From Manduca sexta (Eukaryota > Arthropoda > Insecta > Lepidoptera > Sphingidae), in the NCBI RefSeq assembly GCF_014839805.1, contig NC_051116.1:3701556-3765555 (forward strand): a stretch of 64,000 bases of DNA, written 5' to 3'. The notes beneath the pieces are model-generated. The model ran no database searches and was not told the origin of the DNA. It saw only the letters and a program-made list of their open reading frames with translations. Within the stretch, counting starts at the first letter, position 1. Every line of letters begins with the position of its first letter. A program made the position numbers and the translations under genes. This document shows positions 12,015 to 23,429 of the stretch, in pieces.

Positions 12015-12028
12015 GTTGCCATGGCAAC
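12015..12028. promoter_or_regulatory. Perfect X-box palindrome (RFX-type site)
   Basis: GTTGCCATGGCAAC is a perfect 14-bp palindrome and an exact fit to the RFX X-box consensus GTNRCC-N(0-3)-RGYAAC. It sits in a non-repeat stretch between a SINE and a family C repeat. In animals RFX factors use such sites for ciliary and neuronal genes. No adjacent first exon is visible, so a role here is inference. Confidence 0.55.
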
Positions 12029-12237
12029 CAGACTATCTAGGCTAAGTATCGTTACATCTCTTGGTGTGTTTATGAATGTAAGGAAAATAGTTTTGACAGG
12101 GTTTGAAGTTACTAAGCGGGTAGCGGCTTTGATTCTCCGTCGAAACAAATGTTTTCATGATTGGAAAATATTTATTTTACTATGATAAATTTTGTATAAA
12201 TTTAGATGTTTTTATATGGACATGGCAAAGTGTCTTC

Positions 12238-12376
12238 ACTATACGCGATGGTAAATGGAGTGGGATCCAATAGAATGTAGACTAGCGAGAGATGATTACC
12301 CCTTTAGTCGACACAATTATGTCGGCCTGTTGGAACCGGATATAAAAAGGCTGATCTCGGAACGCGACATACGATC
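12238..12376 (-). repeat. Interspersed repeat family C, copy 1 (partial)
   Basis: Carries the core of family C: GATGGTAAATGGAGTGGGAT, GAGAGATGATTACCCC, CGACACAATTATGTCGGCCT, GTTGGAACCGGATATA and GATCTCGGAACGCGACA. Both ends are truncated. Orientation is given with the A-rich end of complete copies as 3'. Confidence 0.7.
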
Positions 12377-12601
12377 TAAACGCTTTGTACAGTAGCACCA
12401 CAAATAAAATACTATTTCGATATAACACAAGAATATAATTCTATAGCATTGATGACACTTAACATTTTTTTTTAAATAACTTTTATCGTCCATCAGTATA
12501 TAACCGCTTATAAACTGTACTGCATTTGGCATATATGAGAGGTCGTAACAAACGAACTCAAAAATAAAGAATTTATACATTTGAATTAAGTAAGTTTTCA
12601 T

Positions 12602-12790
12602 AATATCAACACTGTATTATATACTGTCCTACTGCTGGCCACGGGCCTCCTCTACTACTAAGAGGGCTTAAGCCTTAGTTCACCACGCCCGACTAGAGCG
12701 GGTTATCAGACTTCACACACCCTAAAAAATTCTCAGTTATGTAGGTCTCCTCAAGATGTTTTCCTTCCTGTCAAATCGAACGATATTGAT
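12602..12790 (-). repeat. SINE family A, copy 3 (diverged, head missing)
   Basis: Follows the family A tail and body (AACACTGTATTATATACTGT, GGGCCTCCTCTACTACT, CTCAAGATGTTTTCCTTCC), with more substitutions than other copies and no tRNA-like head. Confidence 0.7.
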
Positions 12791-12799
12791 AAAACATTT

Positions 12800-12997
12800 T
12801 CTTTCCATATACCACAAAGTAATGCAATATTAGCAGTACATAGCCATCAATGTATCACAGTACCTAGGCCTTGCATTGTAGCCGTCGTAAACCAGGCAGT
12901 GGAAACGACAACGCATAAACTTTTACACGCCCTGTTTACGGACAATGTGTACAGTCGTGCACATATTTTGTTTCGTCTGCAGGTTATAAACAATAAG
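12800..12997 (+). other. Unassigned open stretch ending at a splice-donor-like site
   Basis: One frame stays open from within the preceding SINE to about 13,042. The GC-richer part (about 12,858-12,997) lies between an acceptor-like ATCACAG and a donor-like AATAAG followed by GTATGT. There is no in-frame ATG and no recognised domain. It may be a chance open frame or a non-coding element; I would not call it an exon on this evidence. Confidence 0.15.
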
Positions 12998-13376
12998 GTA
13001 TGTTTTTATGTATTTCGATTCACAACTAAAAAAACATACATATAATATACACATTACATCAGCCTTTTGTTTTGCAAGAGTAGGCAAAGTGTAAGCTGTA
13101 ACATACCCTTGTCACCTATGTTAGATGCCATATAATAAAGGGTGTGATTTTTATTATTACCGGGAACCAATCCAGTTTCTTAGATGATACTGAAACGAAA
13201 ATCCAATATCACTTTGCCAAGAGATCGAATTCAAGACCTCGCGTCAATTGGCGTGGTTATCACACGCAATACACCTACGCAACTACATAAGCAGATCAAG
13301 TATTTTTCGATTAATAACCATATATACTACAATAATAAAAATATAATCTATATTTATATCGTTGTTAAGAGTTTAT

Positions 13377-13605
13377 TGCCAGGAAGAGCGACAACTTGGA
13401 GAAACTTATGGTCAGCGGCAAAGTAGAGGGCAACAGAGCACGTGGACGCAACCCAATACAATGGACCGATCACATCCGCACCACACTTGATATATCCAAG
13501 ATGGCCAACAGTTGGGATCGATAGCGTGTATTATACGGCAGAAGCTTTAGAGAGGTGGTCACAACCCTCAGGAACTGAGGAGAACGACGCAAGGAGGAGG
13601 AAGAG
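13377..13605 (+). pseudogene. LINE ORF2 C-terminal fragment (degraded)
   Basis: One frame reads DNLEKLMVSGKVEGNRARGR, then NPIQWTDHIRTTLD, the style of the C-terminal tail of insect endonuclease-reverse transcriptase LINEs (basic RGR-P-WTD block). It is interrupted by TAG at about 13,522 and TGA soon after. Only this tail remains; no reverse transcriptase core is present. Which LINE clade it came from cannot be settled by eye. Confidence 0.5.
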
Positions 13606-13804
13606 TTTATAATTCCGTGAACAGACGACTAACAATTTTCTAAAACAATTAATTCATGGCGTCAATTGTACCCTATTTGCATCGTGGCAACGTCGTAAAC
13701 TTTCGTGAAAACCTTTTGCTTTGTTCGCAGCTTCAAACCGCTTGAGTAAAGCAATCGTTTTATACATTATTTTATACAACCTGATACAGCAAGTGTTCTA
13801 GTAA

Positions 13805-14056
13805 TTTTTGTATTTTTTTTTTACGTGCATAGAAATGTAATCCCTATGCACCTGATGGTAGGTGGCATTCAATAGAACGTGGACTGACAAGAGATGATTA
13901 CTCTTCGACAGTCACAATTATGCCGGCCTGTTGGAACCGGATATACCGAGCTGATCCCGGAACGCGACACACTAACGTGCGCCACTATTGCGGGTTGAAC
14001 ACTTTGTGAACGGTGGTCGCTATCCAGGCGGATATAAAATATGCTACCACCAGCAA
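13805..14056 (-). repeat. Interspersed repeat family C, copy 2
   Basis: Near full length. It starts with a T run and TTTACGTGCATAG, has CTGATGGTAGGTGG, CTGTTGGAACCGGATATA, CTGATCCCGGAACGCGACA, and ends with GCGGATATAAAATATGCTAC and ACCACCAGCA. The frame 13,988-14,257 crosses its end and is not a gene. Confidence 0.75.
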
Positions 14057-14068
14057 AAGCGATACGAG

Positions 14069-14127
14069 ACTAGATGCAAATTTGTTATGTTTACGCGAAT
14101 GTTAGACATCAAAATATTAGTTTTCGG
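14069..14127 (+). repeat. 59-bp direct repeat, left copy
   Basis: Identical by eye to 14,221-14,279 (152 bp downstream). It begins ACTAGATGCAAATTTG and ends TTAGTTTTCGG. A diverged inverse copy of the TTCGCATAAA/TTTACGCGAA block lies at about 20,362-20,390, so the unit belongs to a dispersed family. Confidence 0.85.
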
Positions 14128-14220
14128 ATTTTATTGCGGTTTTTTATATTTTAATTTCCTGCCGACGTTTCGAATACTGTCTATGGTGACGGGACGGACT
14201 GAGGTAAAGCTCGTACGAAA

Positions 14221-14279
14221 ACTAGATGCAAATTTGTTATGTTTACGCGAATGTTAGACATCAAAATATTAGTTTTCGG
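14221..14279 (+). repeat. 59-bp direct repeat, right copy
   Basis: Exact repeat of 14,069-14,127. Between the two copies lies CCGACGTTTCGAATACTGT, a block that also recurs, diverged, near 20,285, which suggests that a composite repeat was partly duplicated here. Confidence 0.85.
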
Positions 14280-15040
14280 TCCTATCCACGCAGAATGAGC
14301 TCACGGTGTCTTGAAGTCTGGCAGTTCGTCTGTTGGGTTATACATTAGAGAAAACTGCATTAAAAACCGAACACTAATATTTCGATGACTAGACGCATAA
14401 GTCCACCTATTCTCCAATGGTAGGCAGATGTTGATGTACCCAACTTCGCCATCTTACATTTCAATTTTCAAAACCCGAGTATATGAAAGGGCATTGTAAT
14501 CAGTGTTATCACTGGGCAGTGCGATGTTTAACATCTTATGGCTCAAAATAACGAGCGAAGTTCAATGCCTTACAAATTTTTTATTAGTTATGGGCGGTAC
14601 GTGGCGTTTGCTATAATGCGAGTGACATGATCCTTCCAATTGTGAAATATAATACACACATATTCACTCCTTTTATTCCTTAAGGCGTAGGTAGAAGTAA
14701 AACTAGTGCACTTTACATGATTTGTTACAATAAGCGGAAGTCGAAAGAAAAATATAATTTCAATACAATTCTTAAGCTCGGTCTCTTCAAGTTTGATTTG
14801 ACAGGCACAATTTTATACTCTTGCAATATTTCCATGATTTCCATTCAGAGGCTTTTTGCCGGCATTTGACCTAATTTGCGCGGAGCAATCATGCCGAACT
14901 CCCCAAGGGAGATGTGGCCCAAGATTGTACAAATTCTTACACTAGGCTACAGTTACTATACTTTCGGGTTTTTGGGGGATTTTTCTTTTTTTTATGAACT
15001 ATGATAAAATATTTTTCTTCTAATGATTTTTATTTTTTGA

Positions 15041-15282
15041 CTGCCTTGGTGGCGTAGTTGTACTGCATGCGCGGTACGACCGCGCTGAGTTTCTGGGTTC
15101 GAATCCTGGGTCGGGCAGCCCGGAGTCTGAAATTTGTGCCCGATATGGCGATAGGCTCGCCCCCTATCACATCATGGGACGGAACACACTTTGCGAAAAG
15201 TGGGTGCCCTGGTTGCGCCTCTGCATACCCCTTCGGGGATAAATGCGTGATATTGTGTGTGTGTGTGTGTTGTGTGTGATTT
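15041..15282 (+). mobile_element. tRNA-derived SINE, family E, near complete
   Basis: The head has TTGGTGGCGTAGTTGTA (A box region) and CTGGGTTCGAATCCTGGGTC (B box). The body contains GCCCGATATGGCGATAGGCT, ATCACATCATGGGACGGA and CCCTTCGGGGATAAATGCG, and it ends in a (GT)n run at about 15,253-15,278. This is the best preserved copy of the family in the window and the reference for the others. Frames on both strands here (for example 15,058-15,279) are SINE sequence, not genes. Confidence 0.8.
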
Positions 15283-15751
15283 TTATTGCCAGGTTTTTTA
15301 TTTATGACATTATAGCCCCATGGTATATTGTTATAATGTAAATACATATTTTAATTTAAATACATTCTTAATTAAGATAGGTACTAATAAATAAACCAAA
15401 TAACTGTTAAACGACTGTAAGTAAATCACAAAGTTTTCTAGAAACTTCTGATTTCGGTTAAGATAAATTGTTTGAATCAGGCCGTCCAGTCTGTTTAATT
15501 TAAATTCGTTCATGATGAAATGTTTATTTGTGTATTTCAAACAGGAATAGTTATGTCAAGGAATCTCTCGTCATTCGAAAATATCTGACCTTATTCCGTT
15601 ACCATAATTTGTACCTGGAGGTACGTATTCTATTACTGTGTAGTATGTACATAGTTACATAATGCTATTTACCTCTCCTACCTACTCTATCTACTCTTAT
15701 TACAATAGCAGTCATAACAATGTATTTGGATCTCTGTTACCATCAGGTGCA

Positions 15752-15842
15752 GTGGGGTCCGTTTCATCATCATCAGCAGCAGGATATCCACTGCTGAACA
15801 TGGACCTCTTCCAAGGATTTCCAGATCGACCTACTGGAAGTG
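15752..15842 (-). pseudogene. LINE 3' end fragment
   Basis: On the minus strand one frame reads WKSLEEVHVQQWISCC and stops in a run of TGA codons (the TGATGATGATGA tail). The block is the C-terminus and 3' tail of the lepidopteran LINE type that ends in a GTCCAGCAGTGGA motif, as does 24,371-24,512 on the plus strand. Only the terminal 90 bp are left. Confidence 0.65.
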
Positions 15843-15849
15843 GGGTCTT

Positions 15850-17445
15850 TTTAAAAAAATAAAATATTTTATTTATGGTTCGTTACTTACGTCTTAAAAG
15901 TAAATAGATAAAACATTTTACTAAAGTAATATATATTTCATGTAATAGGCAGTCTTAATACGATAGCTTCCAGACAATCTCGAATTAACCAATCAAGATT
16001 CTTTTATTGGAGTTTTTACTTATTCTTAGAGTTTAACTATCGAAGGAAACTTTATTTAATTCGTTTAATAACTTCAATTAGACTTTTGAAAAGAATAAAG
16101 CTACAAAATAAAAAGTATTTTGCTAGAGCAATTACATAATGATAACTGTCATTTTGTATTCTAATAACTTAACATAATATTTCTGTCAATAGTTTAGAAA
16201 ACTGTCCGAAATTCGGAGTGCAATCATGGCGACCCAACGCTCTCCGGTGACCTCCGCCCAATATACATAAAACAGCATTCCATCACTCCTTACAAGAAAG
16301 AAAAAACTTTTATTACAACCTCCACATTATTAAAAGACATCACCCCTAACAGCCTACAATAAACATCCCGTTTAGTGCTCCCTGGTAAGATTTACAGAGG
16401 CACGCGTGGATATACACCTGTCCTTGTCTTGCGCATGGTTGGGGCGTACATCCGTCTCGCTCCACCTCGAATGCCGAATTTAATTTCACTAAAAGCAACG
16501 ATTTATAATATTCTCAATGTACAGTGACGTGAAAAACATGTTCACCTATTTTAATATTAATTTTCCTTTCGTAATTTATTTGTGGGTGTTTCGTTTTCTG
16601 TAGTTTGATATTACTTTGTGAAAGGTAACATTAAAATACAAGAATAAGAAAACAAAAGAATTTATTACTTTACGATATTTTTACTTTGAACATTTTTTAT
16701 TAAAATATTTGGAGAGATTCGATGTAGGAAACTGACAATGGGTATATATAAGGCGAAGGTGAATAGAACGGCTGATAGGGGTCGATCGTATCGAACTTTT
16801 GAATGTCAGATATCTGACATTCTTGGTGAAGGTCAGATCAAAATACTCTAAACCGTTGGGAATGCTTGATAATATTGATGGAGGTGAAGGAAGCTAAAGA
16901 ATTTCGAAAGAATCGAGCGAATTAACAATTCATAGTCTCTGCCTACTCCTATGGGTTTTAGGTCTGATCTACGTATGTATTTGCTATATTTTACAGCTTT
17001 AGATTCGGTCGTATGCCCAATATAGTTAACTGTGTGTGTGGGTGTGTTTTTCTTTTTGTACTTTTATGTTTGTTGTTCTCATATATGCGTAGAAAAATAA
17101 TTAAATGGCTTATTCCAAATGTAAATTTTGGAGTCAAGAATCTAATAATTACAAAGCAATTGTTAACCTTTATTACTTTAAAACTCTCTTGTATGAATTC
17201 ATTTTTGTACGCTGTATAATTTAGTAATGTTTTGTAATTGATCTGGATATCATAAGACTATAATGTTTCGGTGATGAGTTTCTAGACGAAGGTCATCTAA
17301 TTTTTTTATTAATCTTTTAGCTGAAGTAATTATAATGATTGTAAACAAACGCAATATATAGCGGCAGAAATAGTACTTTAGTTCCTAATTTTATGTTAAA
17401 TTAATATCTTTCCATAAGAATTTTGTGCCTATCTGTACACCATAG
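15850..17445. other. Gap without a recognised gene; GC-richer patch at about 16,200-16,500
   Basis: AT-rich at both ends. The central patch includes CACCTGTCC (an E-box), GGTAAGATT and ACGCGTGGATATACACC, and has no copy elsewhere in the window. It is a possible conserved non-coding element. A frame at 17,013-17,219 is hydrophobic but AT-driven and starts inside a GT-rich stretch. Confidence 0.3.
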
Positions 17446-17448
17446 TTA

Positions 17449-17670
17449 ATGGCACCCAAAATTCGTTCAGAAACAGGAGTTTCCTCCATTCGCAGCATAT
17501 CTATGGATTATGGAGTTATTAGGATGGGCTCTTGTGACGCCGTTTCCCAAATTAAGCGCCAAATTGTATTACACCAGGTGAATGGTCCGAACAATTGTAC
17601 TTTACGAGTGATGAGATTACAAGTGACTAAGGTAATTATTTATTATTGCTTCTTGCGTGTTTTGGTCTAG
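17449..17670 (+). other. Unassigned 73-codon open frame
   Basis: The frame starts MAPKIRSETG and stays open with balanced codon use up to a donor-like CTAAG followed by GTAATT at about 17,630. No domain is recognised. It could be a first exon, a degraded repeat, or chance. The start context is poor, and I would not annotate it as a gene without expression data. Confidence 0.2.
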
Positions 17671-18105
17671 AGGCAGTGTATACAGATGTCGATTGACGAG
17701 GTTTTAGTTCGATTTATTTATTTATTAATTGACACACCATAGATTTATCACACAAAACATACATAGAGATCCACAATATTAGGTACTTATTCTAGGTGAC
17801 TATTAATAATAAACGATTTGAAGATGATTTCTTTTTAATAAATTCATAATATTAATACCATTTCACCAATAAGCCCCAGTAAATGGTAACACTTATGACA
17901 TTTTCCTTCACTATCAAAGTTCACTATAATTAACAATGACACGTAAACAGAAAAAGTTAAAGTTGAAGGAACTCGAGTGACCTTCATTCGACAACCGTGA
18001 CACTTTAAGGCTATCTTTACGCCAAGATATCTAATCTATAACTTTATTTAGAAAGGAATTGGAACCATGATTTAATTAAAACTTAAATAAAGTTATTTAA
18101 TCACT

Positions 18106-18260
18106 CCCCCTCACACACACATACACAACATCATCACACCTTAATCCCCGAAAGGGCAGACAGAAGTGCAACCACGGTAAATATGTTATACCATATGTGT
18201 TCCATCCCATGATATGATAGGGGGCGAACGTATCACCGCGTTCCAATCTAGGATCCCAAA
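18106..18260 (-). repeat. SINE family E body fragment
   Basis: On the minus strand it has the E body: GATACGTTCGCCCCCTATCA, ATCATGGGATGGAACACA, and CTTTCGGGGATTAAGGTGTG, ending in a (GT)n run. The tRNA-like head is not visible. Confidence 0.65.
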
Positions 18261-18901
18261 GCGGTGTCATAATGCGCGCGTAATACAAACATGCTACAGA
18301 GGTAGTATTTGAAAAAGCTTTATGAAAAAGTCTATGAATAAAGTAAATCGTTCTCTTCCACCAACACTCCCTCATTCATCCCCCTATTAAACTAAAAAAC
18401 TTTAATTCAAGCGAAAAGCTTCCGGCGAGCTTATTACCGTCCAATTTTAGTTTTTAGCTGATCGATTAAAAGTTTGTATACCTCGGCCGCACCTCTGAAA
18501 CTTCAGCTAAAGATTTCCTTTGATACGGTATTTAGCTGATTTCATATAAATGGTATTTTTCTTTGAATTTCAATTTTTAGCTTTGAAATGTTATGGTTTG
18601 CTTCAGAATGTACGTGTAATGAATTCGTGGAATAATAATCTGAATGGTTTTTTAAGACTTTTGTTTTATCTTGTTCTAATAATTTTATTTTCAGATTCAA
18701 TTCTATCAAAATGTAAGTTACAATAAAATTTTGTGTTAGCAGAATAAAAATTTTGGTTACTCGGATTGGAATTTTTCCATTATTTAGTCAGGCCGGCATT
18801 AATCTTGGTTGGTTGGTAGCTTTCTCTTACACGAGAGTCAGGGTGGGTATTATGGTACCAACTACAAGTACAAGTACTTCTGTGTTCCGATTTGAAATAT
18901 A

Positions 18902-19485
18902 TCGCCGATGGTAGGCTTTTATATCCGCCCAGATAATAATAATAATAAAAATATCAGCCCTGTATTATATACTTGCCCACTGCTGAGCACAGGCCTCCTC
19001 TACTACTGAGAGGGATTAGGCCTTAGTCCACAATGCTGGTCTAGTGCGAATTGGTAGACTTCACACACCTTCGAAATTCCTATAGAGAACTCCTCAGATG
19101 TGCAGGTTTCCTCACGATGTTTTCCTTCACCGTTAAAGCGAACGACAAATTCACAAAGAATACAGACATGATTTTAGAAAAGTCAGAGGTGTGTGTCCTT
19201 GGGATTTGAACGTGCGGACATTCGTCTTGGCAGTCCGTTCCACACCCAACTAGGCTATCGCCGCCCAGATAACGATCACCGTACTCAAGGTGTTAAAACC
19301 CGTCCTAGTGATCTATATAAATGTGTCGCGTTCCGAGATCAGCCTGTGTATATCCCGTTCCAACCGGCATAATTGTATCGACTGTTGAAGGGTAATCATC
19401 TCTCGTCAGTCGACATTCTATTGGACACCACTCCACTTACCATCAAGTTCATTGGGGTCATTTCTCCGTGCCCCTATAAAAAAGT
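18902..19485 (+). repeat. Interspersed repeat family C, copy 3, split by a SINE
   Basis: The left piece (18,902-18,936) has TTTATATCCGCCCAGATAA and the right piece (19,263-19,485) continues with GATCACCGTACTCAAGGTG, GATCAGCCTGTGTATATCCC, GTCGACATTCTATTGG and ACTTACCATCAAG. The SINE at 18,937-19,262 separates them. Confidence 0.75.
18937..19262 (-). mobile_element. SINE family A, copy 4, full length, nested in family C
   Basis: On the minus strand it begins with the tRNA-like head (TAGCCTAGTTGGG, then a B box CACGTTCAAATCCC with one change) and ends in a (TTA)n-type tail. CCGCCCAGATAA at 18,925-18,936 recurs at 19,261-19,272, so the target duplication is about 10-12 bp; up to two bases may belong to the SINE end itself. 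The family C host repeat continues on both sides. Confidence 0.85.
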
Positions 19486-19689
19486 ACATATCCAGTGTAA
19501 TTACTGGCCATTATGAGGCTGAATTTCGAATGTTTTAGTGTCAATCCAGATGCAATGGCAACTGATGGTTTGTTACCCACAATACTAGAATTACCGTTTA
19601 GGTATCCATTTCGCTTACTATCAGACCAGAAGTTTGTTTATCTTGTCATCTATTTGCATATAAATATTTGACTATACTATATTAAAACA

Positions 19690-19830
19690 AACAAACACAC
19701 TTCCCGATTTAATCCTCAAAGGGGTAGGTTCAATTGCAACTTGCAACTAGACCACTAACTTTTTGTTATGTGTGATTCGTTCCAAGATAGGATGTGAAAC
19801 TATCGCCGTATCGAGCATTAATTCCACTGC
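19690..19830 (-). repeat. SINE family E fragment (diverged)
   Basis: Minus-strand order resembles the family: a diverged GATACGGCGATAGTTTC block, the AGGATGG-like centre, and a 3' end CCTTTGAGGATTAAATCGG. The head is absent. Weak but consistent. Confidence 0.4.
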
Positions 19831-19834
19831 GTAG

Positions 19835-21240
19835 TGACACATAATAATAATATGCAAAATAAAAACAATTAAACTAAAACTTAACCAATCAAACATTTTA
19901 TTTATCCCGTTAACTCAACACCTGATGATCCCCGAAAATTCCAATTAAAACTTCCCGCAAACAAGAAAATAAATCATGTCAATTTGTTTGAGTGTTGGAA
20001 CGAACCGGCCCGGAACATCCAATTTGTGACATTTTCCTATTAGATAGGATAAGAGGATGGCCATGGGATAGGACCACTGAACCGTTCCGGTCCAGAATTG
20101 GCTGTACAGGATTTTATTAAATCTGAATATTGGAATGTGGATGGAATGAAAATTGAAAAGTATTATTGATGGACATAAATATAAATATAAGTTAGTTTTC
20201 TCTCTCCTTCTAGGTAAATTATATTTTATATTTGTAAATATTTCGGAATAAAATTAGTTTTTGGATACTTATATTTTAATTTTCTCCCGACCTATCGAAG
20301 ACTTTACAATCTTTATGGTCATTTGATAGACTCCGCCGCCAGAAACTAGTTTTATTTCGATGTCTAACATTCGCATAAAGATAAGAAATCATTATGTATA
20401 TATTTGTTTAGTATTTATACACAATTGTGGGTCTGCAGTCTTACGTTTACATTCACAGCTCTTTAGACATTCATGATCAAGATTCACACATTTATTTACC
20501 GCAATAGTAGACGAACTTTATAACAATATCTAGTTAACTAACTATTTTTCATATAATTAGTTAAATGTCTCAATCTGAAATCGAATCCGGGATTTCTATT
20601 ATTCTAACAACAAGCAACACAATAAAACGATCTAATACCGCTTTCAGCAAACTACTATAGCCGAAGCAATCCGTCTTAAAATCAAAACTTGGACTTAACT
20701 CCATAAACAAATAGCCAAACTCTACCGAACTAAGCTCTATCCAGAGACAACTTGAAAGCTCTTCATAGAGACCTCATTTGCGTTACTCACCGTATGCATA
20801 TTACAAAAGTTTCGTAAGAACTTTTAAGTTGAATATCAGCGCGGTTTAAAGTGATAACAGCGAGCTTATATAAAAACATCTGACCGTAATCGGATGGGAG
20901 CTTTCTTGTTAGTTTTAGTTTTAAAGCTCGGTCTACAGGCGTGATTTAATGATAATAGTGTGGATTTATATGTAGGTAGAGCATACGGCGTACTATATGC
21001 AGTTGTATGGCTATATTGCAGGTGCATGTCGGCCTGAAATTTTTTTTAGAAGAGTTATGTGTACGTCTGTCAGTAAATTCTGTAATTTGCTTTTATCTCA
21101 CTCCTCTTTGTATATAGCTACTTTTATCCAGTTGTATGTTTATCTTGCAGGTGGATAATGGCCTGGAATTTTTTGTAGAAGGCCTGTATGTAAGGTTGTC
21201 AGTGACTTCTATAATTTGCTTTTATCCCACTCCTCTGTGG
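19835..21240. other. Gap with a fold-back-type repeat fragment
   Basis: No gene seen. At about 20,235-20,395 there is a copy of the dispersed block that includes CTCCCGACCTATCGAAGAC and GATGTCTAACATTCGCATAA, the inverse of the unit duplicated at 14,069 and 14,221. A second local duplication, GAGTTATGTGTACGTCTGTC versus GGCCTGTATGTAAGGTTGTC with CTTTTATC[T/C]CACTCCTCT, lies at about 21,030-21,235. Confidence 0.4.
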
Positions 21241-21243
21241 AGT

Positions 21244-21512
21244 CGTCATCACATGCTTTTTTAAGCATTTTTTTACGGGCACATCAATTTGCTCCTTACT
21301 GCATCTGATGGTAAGTGGAGTGGGGTCCATATAGACTGACGAGAGATGATTACCCTCGGCAGTCGACACTATTGTGCCGGTCTGTTGGAACCGGATATAC
21401 ACAATTTAATCCAGGGACGCAAAATACTTACTTGGGCCACTGTGGCAGGTTTTGACACAATGTTTAGGATGGTCGTAATGCCTGCGGATGTAAAATATAT
21501 CCCACTACCATA
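21244..21512 (-). repeat. Interspersed repeat family C, copy 4
   Basis: Full-length arrangement, from TTTTTTACGGGCACATC through CTGATGGTAAGTGGAGTGGG, CTGTTGGAACCGGATATA, and GCGGATGTAAAATATATCCC to CACTACCA. Frames on both strands here are repeat by-products. Confidence 0.75.
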
Positions 21513-21529
21513 CAAAAGCATTTTTTAGG

Positions 21530-22400
21530 AGACACTTAGATTAGTTTTTAAGAGCGGCTACTTTCCCGCTATCAACATCTTCTAGGAGATGCAGTCTCGG
21601 AAAATCGTTTGAATCCAGGGTCTCCTATTCTACAGATCATAAATTCCATTAGGCTGACACGAGTCTTCTCGTTGAGAAAACAGTGATAAGAAATAAAATA
21701 CGTGATAGACTATACAATTATCCAGAAAATTAAAATATAAAATGCATACTCTATTAGTAAACTGGCTACATCTCTACCTACCCATTAACATTTGAGTGAA
21801 CTTATTTATATACAACTCGATAAAACAGCTCGTCAGATCTGCACCGCTATAACCCGGCAGATTTGAAACGTTATTACTACGCATTGGGTTGTAAACTGTT
21901 TAATGACGTTTTTATTTCATGGCCTTTTACGATTTTATAGCTCTATGTCCTCCCACGTACTGTTTTAAGTGATAAATAGTTTTTTTCCCATTTAAAACTG
22001 CTAATATAATTTTTATTACTTGCAATATAAAACGTAATATCGATCGAAAATATATTTTACAAGCAAAATTGTATTACTGATTTATATATTTCATCTACCA
22101 AGCAGTATTTATTATCGTGTTTCATCATTAGTAAAATTACACTAGGTATTGCAGGACTTAATAGTTATCAGAGAAAATAAAATTTTAAGGCTGCTTTTTC
22201 AAATTATTATTTTTATGTATACAAGCACAAAAGTCACCAGCGTAGGTGTATATCGAACCTCGCATCTTCTACGAAAACTACTTAATCATCTCACGTAGAT
22301 GTTAATTGCCAATGATGATGATACAAGCACAACAATAACTGCTCTGCACCTGATGGTAAGCGTGATGCTGTCCAGGTAGAGTATCAAATGCTAACAGATG
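21530..22400. other. AT-rich gap without a recognised gene
   Basis: Nothing gene-like was seen. Part of 22,185-22,320 contains a TATACAAGCACAA duplication (22,217 and 22,321). Confidence 0.4.
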
Positions 22401-22405
22401 GCTGT

Positions 22406-22655
22406 TTTTTTTTTCCTTTTAATGACGAGATGAGCTTGCCGTTCGTCTTTTGGTAAGCGATACGACCGCCCATAAACAGTAGAAACACCTTCCAACACCT
22501 TGAATCACAAAGTATTGTTTGGTACTCCACTGCGCTCGCCATCCTAAGACATGAGATATTAAGTCTTATGTACAGTAGTTACACTGGCTACAATTTCCTT
22601 CAAATCTGAACACAACAGTGACTACACACGACTGCTTGGCGGCAGAAATAAAATA
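22406..22655 (-). repeat. Interspersed repeat family B, copy 3
   Basis: Begins with the T-run end, AATGACGAGATGAGCTTGCC, then GGTAAGCGATACGACCGCCC, CTGCGCTCGCCATCC, and stops near CTTGGCGGCAGAAAT, so the 5' end of the family is missing. Confidence 0.75.
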
Positions 22656-23194
22656 AGTACTACATTATAATATTGACAAAATTCGATGTCATCATACAGA
22701 AATATCTTGGCACGTTGAATGCAAGATGTGTAGCAAATTTGGTACACGCGCACAATCTCATTAGAGACGGTACTAGTTAATTGGTTAATTAGTGTCGCTA
22801 TGGTTGATAAATTGGTCGCTGTCCTGCGCAGCAAATCAATTAACGAACTATAATGGCTGTGCTTCTCACTACTTTTGAGAAATTATATAACCTATGATTT
22901 TTAAAACGTGTTGACGCTTATAGCAAAATATGTATCGCCACCCTAATGCGAATCACAAGAAAAACTTTACTCAGTAAAATGTGACTGTAAGTGTGTGTGT
23001 GTGTATGGGTTATTATACTCATATAGAAAATAAAAAAGAAAAAAAACGTATTGACGTCAGGGTCGCGTTTTGAATTCGCTAAACACGATTCAGATGATGC
23101 TGTGTATTCCTGAAAACGTTCAAAAACCGCGCGACAGGCCCGCGTTGTTGGCACGTAGCTGTCACTAGTATATATACGTATATCTTACATCTTT

Positions 23195-23400
23195 GTAAAA
23201 ATGTTAAGATGTTTGTTAGAAGTATATGCGGGAACCGCTCAACTGATTTTGATGGAATTTGGCAGACGGAAAGACCATGTCTTGGATTAGCATACAGCCT
23301 ACTTTTTATCCCGGTTATTTGCTTACGTATTGAATATGTGAAGTTTTTAAATAGTTGCCTTTGGCGTCGTGCCGATAGCGCCATAGCGCTATCCACAGGT
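23195..23400 (+). repeat. Interspersed repeat family D, copy 1
   Basis: Shares with 27,196, 29,275 and 63,690 the order ATGTTTGTTAGAAGTA, an AACTGAACGGATTTGG-like block, a GGATTA-CAT-AG-CTACTTTTTATC block and GGCGTCGTGCC. It is a degraded dispersed repeat. The minus-strand frame 23,079-23,429 overlaps it and is not a gene. Confidence 0.5.
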
Positions 23401-23429
23401 AGATATAATAAATTAGCATAGCCGCGCAA

